Below, one piece after another: positions 4,930 to 7,729 of a stretch of DNA of 7,729 nt (position 1 is the first letter of the stretch; each line of letters opens with the position of its first letter). A program made the translations under genes and the position numbers. The notes beneath the pieces were generated by a model. It had not been told where the DNA came from. It made no database searches and worked only from the letters and a program-made list of their open reading frames with translations. The stretch is taken from the NCBI GenBank assembly GCA_038251625.1, contig JBBSBE010000162.1, forward strand, positions 1 through 7,729, given 5' to 3'. The DNA is from JBBQXK01 sp038251625 (GTDB lineage: Bacteria; Pseudomonadota; Alphaproteobacteria; Rhodobacterales; Rhodobacteraceae).

Positions 4930-6404
4930 GTCGGGGTTCCTCCCAGAAGGACGCCTGCGCTGAGGACGGCCATTATGATGATCGTGAGGCCGAGGAGCAC
5001 CGGCCAGACGAAGCGCAGCCACCGCTCGTAAGGCACGTGGGCGATGGCAAGTCCGCCCATGACGACGGCAGACGTGGGGGTGACGAGGTTGACGATCCCC
5101 TCGGCCGACTGGAACGCGGTGACGACAAGGCTGCGCGAGACGCCCGCGAAATCGGCCACAGGTGCCAGAATCGGCATCGACAGCACCGCAAGGCCCGAGG
5201 TGGAGGGCACGAAGAATGAAAGCGCGACCTCGATCCAGTACATCACGTTGATGAAGACGATGCGGTTCAGGCCCGCGACGGTGCCTTCGGCCCAGTGCAG
5301 GATCGTGTCGGTCATGTGGCCTGCATCCATGATGACGACGATGCCGCGGGCAAGCCCGATGATCAGCGCCACGCCCAGAAGATCGCGCGCGCCACCCACG
5401 AAGGCATCGACCAGCCCCTTTTCGCCAAGGCGCCCGATCAGGCCGATGCCGATGCCCGCAAAGAGGAAAAGCCCGCTCATCTCGGCCATCCACCAGCCGC
5501 CCAGCGACACGCCCCAGATCATAACGGCGAAAGTGGCGCCAAAGAGCAGCAGCACGATCTTGTGCAGGCCGGTAAAATCGGTGGTGGCGTTGGAGGCGGC
5601 GCCGAAATGCGCCTCGTTTGCGGCCTTGCGGTCGAAGACCAGCGAGCGGGACGGATCGGCCTTGACCCGCGCGGCGTAGCGCATGACGTAGGCCACAGTT
5701 GCGGTGAAGGTGAGGCCAAGAAGGACCAGCCGCAGGATCAGGCCATCGGTGAAGGGCACGCCTGCCGCGTTCGAGGCGATCACGGTCGAGAAGGCATTGA
5801 CGGTGGAGCCGAGCACGCCGATCCCTGCGCCGAGCATGATGACGGCGACCGCTGTAAGCGCGTCATATCCCGCCGCGATCATCACCGGCGTCAGCAGGAC
5901 ATAGAAGGCCAGCGTTTCTTCGGCCATGCCTTCGGTGGTGCCGCCAAGGGCAAAAAGGCCCATCAGGATGGGGATCATCCACTTTTCCCGGCCTTTCAGC
6001 CGCTCCATCGCGCGCTTGATCCCGGCGTCGATCGCGCCCGTCGCCGTGACCACGCCGATAAACCCGCCGATCATCAGCACGAAGAGCGCCACGTCGATGG
6101 CGTTGGCGGTGTAGCTGGAGGGATCGTAGAAGCCTGCGATGGGGGCGAGGATGACGTCAAACACGCCCTGGGGATTGGCCGCTGTCGGCGCGTAGGTTCC
6201 GGCGACGGGGACATCCTTGCCCAAAACCTCGGAAGCGACGCGCTGATACTGGCCCGCGGGAATGATCCAGGTCAGTGCTGCGGTGATGATGATCAGCGCG
6301 AAGAGGATCGTATAGGCCGATGGAAAGCGCAGCTTTTCGCGGCGCTCGGGGGGCATTGCTTCGGGGGGCATTGCATCGGGGGGTGGTAAATCGGGGGTTG
6401 TCAT
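4926..6404 (-). CDS. YfcC/ArcD-like transporter, probable arginine/ornithine antiporter
   Basis: A 492-aa inner-membrane protein of the YfcC / C4-dicarboxylate anaerobic carrier-like family (the ion transporter group that also holds ArcD2-type antiporters). After a Pro-rich cytoplasmic start (1-24) there are about 10-12 hydrophobic segments: 28-50, 103-124, 142-160, 163-178, 183-210, 222-241, 281-300, 308-324, 340-359, 382-400, 403-417 and 463-488. Family signatures include GGTTEGMAEET (154-164), FFVPSTSGLAVLSMPILAPVAD (397-418, with a possible re-entrant loop) and NLVTPTSAVVMGG (439-451). As first gene of the ADI block, overlapping arcA by 4 nt, it most likely exchanges arginine for ornithine; YfcC members can have other substrates, so this is inferred from context. 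The start at 6404 has an AAAGGG RBS 8 nt upstream; the open frame extends to 6647, but that part is not protein-like. Confidence 0.88.
   Translation of the reverse strand: MTTPDLPPPDAMPPEAMPPERREKLRFPSAYTILFALIIITAALTWIIPAGQYQRVASEVLGKDVPVAGTYAPTAANPQGVFDVILAPIAGFYDPSSYTANAIDVALFVLMIGGFIGVVTATGAIDAGIKRAMERLKGREKWMIPILMGLFALGGTTEGMAEETLAFYVLLTPVMIAAGYDALTAVAVIMLGAGIGVLGSTVNAFSTVIASNAAGVPFTDGLILRLVLLGLTFTATVAYVMRYAARVKADPSRSLVFDRKAANEAHFGAASNATTDFTGLHKIVLLLFGATFAVMIWGVSLGGWWMAEMSGLFLFAGIGIGLIGRLGEKGLVDAFVGGARDLLGVALIIGLARGIVVIMDAGHMTDTILHWAEGTVAGLNRIVFINVMYWIEVALSFFVPSTSGLAVLSMPILAPVADFAGVSRSLVVTAFQSAEGIVNLVTPTSAVVMGGLAIAHVPYERWLRFVWPVLLGLTIIIMAVLSAGVLLGGTPT
6346..6383 (-). repeat. 15-bp tandem repeat inside the 5' end of the transporter gene
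   Basis: The unit TCGGGGGGCATTGC(T/A) on the plus strand occurs at 6346-6360 and 6361-6375, with a partial third copy at 6376-6383. It encodes a repeated Met-Pro-Pro-Glu-Ala motif (about residues 8-20 of the transporter). The in-frame 15-bp period means that slippage would change the soluble N-terminus by five residues per step without breaking the frame. Together with G-run 6393-6397 there are four G-runs on the plus (template) strand, with three equal 9-nt loops. Confidence 0.7.
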
Positions 6405-6600
6405 GGGTCTTGCCCTTTTTCCAGCGTCGCCGTGACGGCGGTTGCGGCCGACGATGCGACCGTAGGTGAGGAATGCAGGTGGCAGGTTGATCGAGGTTAG
6501 GGTTGCGGTGTTCGGCCCTTTTGTTGCCCTTGAAAATCCGCCCTTGCCCGCACAGCGGGGAGCGTGGGGTATCCCGTTGGCCGGGCCGGCCCTGCCGGCC
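6405..6600. other. intergenic leader before the ADI operon
   Basis: This 196-nt gap separates the NTF2-like gene from the transporter gene. It holds a GC-rich hairpin right after the NTF2 stop (6584-6600), the transporter RBS, and a small palindrome CGCCGT-G-ACGGCG (6428-6440) 24 nt before the ATG that could affect translation. A lone FNR half-site TTGAT (6487-6491) lacks a matching second half. I see no good -35/-10 pair, so the ADI genes could depend on an upstream promoter, on an alternative sigma factor, or on one I cannot recognise. Confidence 0.4.
6584..6600 (-). terminator. GC-rich hairpin directly after the NTF2-like gene (weak terminator candidate)
   Basis: GGCCGGC (6584-6590) and GCCGGCC (6594-6600) form a perfect 7-bp all-GC stem with a 3-nt loop. 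It begins immediately after the TAA stop (6601-6603) of the NTF2-like gene on the minus strand. No U-tract follows, so termination would be partial or would need Rho. It may instead set the ratio of upstream genes to the ADI genes or protect an mRNA end. Confidence 0.4.
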
Positions 6601-6948
6601 TTAGGCGATCGGGGTCTGCTGGTGGACAAGGCGCAGCCACGCGCCATCGTCCTGGAGGTACGTCGAGGTGCAGAGCGCCTCGTAGATCGGCATGGCGCTG
6701 CGTTCGGCGGAAACGCGGTAAGCCAGCACCGCCACGTCGCCCGTGCGGGACAGGTGGCGGTCGCTCATCACGACCGTGCGCCAGCGCTGTGCGACATCCG
6801 GTTCCTGCCACAATGCGTCGCCCTGAAGGATCCCGGCGGGATAGGGAAAGACGACGACGGCATTCCTGGCCGTCGTGTGGCGGGAATTGTCTGCCCCGTG
6901 CGTCCAGAAGCGTTCTTCCAGTTCCCAGAGCGTGTCATCGGCGGTCAT
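6601..6948 (-). CDS. NTF2/SnoaL-like (DUF4440-type) protein
   Basis: A 115-aa soluble protein with the cone-shaped NTF2-like fold. An N-terminal helix LWELEERFWT (7-16) is followed by strand segments NAVVVFPYPAG (29-39), the helix DALWQ, VVMSDRHLSRTGDVAVLAYRVSAER (59-83), YEALCTSTYLQDDGAWLRLVHQQTP (89-113). The final STY...W.LVHQQTP block is characteristic of the DUF4440/SnoaL-like group. Members bind or convert small molecules in varied ways, so the function here is not known. ATG 6948 was chosen because GAGGG lies about 6 nt upstream; ATG 6966 has no RBS. It follows the tail-anchored protein gene by 63 nt and precedes the ADI transporter by 196 nt on the same strand, so it may share the FNR-controlled transcript. 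Confidence 0.8.
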   Translation of the reverse strand: MTADDTLWELEERFWTHGADNSRHTTARNAVVVFPYPAGILQGDALWQEPDVAQRWRTVVMSDRHLSRTGDVAVLAYRVSAERSAMPIYEALCTSTYLQDDGAWLRLVHQQTPIA

Positions 6949-7011
6949 CGGGTGCCCTCGGAACATCCGGCGTTCGTGCGGGGCGATGACGGGGGCGCGT
7001 GGTGGCGCATC

Positions 7012-7428
7012 TCAGTTTCCACGCGACAGGATGGCAACCCAGCCAAGAATGAGGATCACGGCGAGGATCCAATAAAACAGCGATCCCAAGGCGGGCATAC
7101 TGGGTCGTGCAAGGATGCCGTCGGCTGACGCCATGATGGGGGCCGAGGGTTTTGGCAGCGCGGAGAGAAGCCCGGTCACGATCTTGCCCTGATCCGGCAC
7201 CAGCGCGGGTACGCCATAAAACCGTGCGAGCAGCGCCTCGAGCCTCTGGCGTGCCGCAGCGATGGGCAGTTTGGCAAGGACGGATGCCTCGCCCCAGGGA
7301 TCGACGCCAAGTCGGGCGAGCATGGACAGGACGGTCACGCTGACGCCGCGATTGTCGTCGCCAACGGTGGCGTAGAGGAAGGGTTCGTATAGCGGGTCTT
7401 GCCCAAGGGCGGTGGGTGAATGTGCCAT
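7012..7428 (-). CDS. tail-anchored hypothetical protein, first gene after the FNR box
   Basis: A 138-aa protein I do not recognise as a named family. Residues 1-95 are soluble and mostly helical: DPLYEPFLYATVGDDNRGVSV (11-31), then a Leu/Ala-rich helical part with GVDPWGEASVLAKLPIAAARQRLEALLARF (41-70) and a loop PALVPDQGKIV. A Pro-rich linker (91-113) leads to one C-terminal transmembrane helix (about 115-134) and a short polar end (SRGN). The layout is that of a C-tail-anchored inner-membrane protein with its bulk in the cytoplasm. The start at ATG 7428 has AAGGA 7 nt upstream (7436-7440). An in-frame ATG at 7533 would fall at the proposed -10 of the FNR-type promoter and give an Arg/Ala-rich non-conserved-looking extension, so it was rejected. 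The position directly after the FNR-type box suggests induction under low oxygen. Confidence 0.78.
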   Translation of the reverse strand: MAHSPTALGQDPLYEPFLYATVGDDNRGVSVTVLSMLARLGVDPWGEASVLAKLPIAAARQRLEALLARFYGVPALVPDQGKIVTGLLSALPKPSAPIMASADGILARPSMPALGSLFYWILAVILILGWVAILSRGN

Positions 7429-7528
7429 ATCGGTGTCCTTGCGGGTGCTATGAGCCGTGACCGAAAGGGCCGGCGCACGTGCGGCTGTCGCATCGAAACG
7501 GGAACGGCCCGCGCTTTCGGTTGCGGCC

Positions 7529-7570
7529 ATCATGGCAGAGACCGCGCCAGCCGATGTTGACGCAGATCAA
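7529..7570 (-). promoter_or_regulatory. class II FNR-dependent promoter candidate (-10 plus activator box)
   Basis: If the FNR-type box (7557-7570) is centred at -41.5, transcription would start at 7522 and the -10 would fall at 7529-7534. There the minus strand reads CATGAT, matching TATAAT at four of six positions. This is the standard class II layout, in which FNR replaces the -35. The leader to the ATG at 7428 would be about 94 nt. The start position was deduced from the box, so the -10 match is the only independent support. Confidence 0.5.
7557..7570. promoter_or_regulatory. FNR/FnrL/FixK-type binding site
   Basis: TTGAC-GCAG-ATCAA is present, which is the FNR-family palindrome TTGAT-N4-ATCAA with one substitution in the left half, a form common for FnrL/FixK in alphaproteobacteria. 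It lies 43 nt beyond the stop of atpG and 128 nt upstream of the tail-anchored protein gene. FNR-type regulators (ANR, FNR, FnrL) are the known activators of ADI operons in several bacteria, which fits the downstream arc genes. Confidence 0.8.
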
Positions 7571-7571
7571 T

Positions 7572-7596
7572 GCCAGCGGACGCTTGGCCCGCCGGC
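7572..7596 (-). terminator. weak hairpin after atpG
   Basis: On the minus strand GCCGGCG (7596-7590) pairs with CGCTGGC (7578-7572) over 7 bp, including one G-U, with an 11-nt loop. It starts 17 nt after the atpG stop and ends directly at the edge of the FNR box. No U-tract follows, so this is at best a Rho-assisted or processing structure. Confidence 0.3.
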
Positions 7597-7613
7597 TTTG
7601 CCCCTTGCAGATG

Positions 7614-7729
7614 CTACCGCGCCTTGCGGGCAGTCGCGGCGCCGGTGCCAAGTTCGATGATTTCGGCGGTGATCGCCTCTTGCCGAACCCGGCGCAGCGT
7701 CGCCTGAAAGGTGGTGAGTTCGCGCGCGA
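7614..7729 (-). CDS. atpG: F-type ATP synthase gamma subunit, C-terminal end (partial)
   Basis: The last 38 residues and the TAG stop (7614-7616) are inside the window; the rest lies beyond 7729. The segment ARELTTFQATLRRVRQEAITAEIIELGTGA matches the C-terminal helix of the gamma subunit, whose RQEAIT-E-I-E--TGA pattern is highly conserved. This helix lies in the central rotor shaft inside the alpha3/beta3 ring. In the normal atpHAGDC order atpD should follow within about 100 nt; here an FNR box and an unrelated gene follow. The alternate N-type ATPase cluster (atpDCQRBEFAG) ends with atpG, so this may be its last gene. The 38 residues cannot settle that. A short non-family tail (ATARKAR) ends the protein. 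Confidence 0.8.
   Translation of the reverse strand, partial: ARELTTFQATLRRVRQEAITAEIIELGTGAATARKAR

Noticed and set aside
4930..5493. 188-residue N-terminal extension of arginine deiminase
   Set aside because: It overlaps the transporter gene in another frame and is not ADI-like; the ATG at 4929 has a proper RBS and the family start.
5295..6389. 364-codon open frame antisense to the transporter
   Set aside because: His/Asp/Gly-rich composition typical of the antisense of a GC-rich membrane protein; no start signal or domain.
6487..6500. Possible FNR site before the transporter gene (TTGAT half-site)
   Set aside because: The second half reads GTTAG instead of ATCAA, so only one half-site is present.
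6405..6647. 81-residue N-terminal extension of the transporter
   Set aside because: Composition is basic and non-membrane, it overlaps the NTF2-like gene, and ATG 6404 has an RBS 8 nt upstream.
7429..7533. 35-residue N-terminal extension of the tail-anchored protein
   Set aside because: Its ATG coincides with the proposed -10 of the FNR-type promoter, there is no RBS, and ATG 7428 has a good one.

Overview
The window looks like a chromosomal or large-plasmid segment from a GC-rich alphaproteobacterium, most likely of the Rhodobacteraceae (Roseobacter/Rhodobacter group). The reasons are the base composition of the main coding block, an FnrL/FNR-type site matching the alphaproteobacterial form (TTGAC-N4-ATCAA), and small single-helix proteins typical of that family. 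No taxonomic search was possible, so this placement is an inference.

Right and central part (about 1327-7729). All genes lie on the minus strand. From upstream to downstream they are: the C-terminal end of an F-type ATP synthase gamma subunit (atpG, cut by the window edge), an intergenic region with an FNR-type box, a 138-aa tail-anchored protein of unknown function, a 115-aa NTF2/SnoaL-like (DUF4440-type) protein, a YfcC/ArcD-like transporter, arginine deiminase (arcA), catabolic ornithine carbamoyltransferase (arcB/argF), carbamate kinase (arcC), and a 47-aa single-helix protein. The transporter and the three enzymes form a complete arginine deiminase (ADI) operon with very tight junctions: a 4-nt overlap, a 10-nt gap and a 1-nt gap. 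Arginine is taken up and hydrolysed to citrulline and ammonia, citrulline is split into ornithine and carbamoyl phosphate, and carbamoyl phosphate plus ADP gives ATP, ammonia and CO2. The FNR-type box stands where oxygen limitation could switch on this block. The gamma subunit upstream is not followed by atpD, so it may be the last gene of an alternate (N-type) ATPase cluster.

Left part (1 to about 1326). The end of a plus-strand gene (stop at 47-49) converges on a minus-strand gene for a membrane-anchored GIY-YIG (T5orf172/Mug113-like) domain protein at 247-843. A near-perfect 25-bp inverted repeat lies between them. The GIY-YIG gene and its promoter region (about 244-1021) are clearly poorer in GC than everything else. 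They are flanked by a 9-bp direct repeat and, further out, by G-rich and C-rich tracts, and look horizontally acquired. The gene has a recognisable sigma70-type promoter with a 7-bp palindrome over the -35 element. The stretch 1031-1326 is GC-rich, and I see no convincing gene in it.
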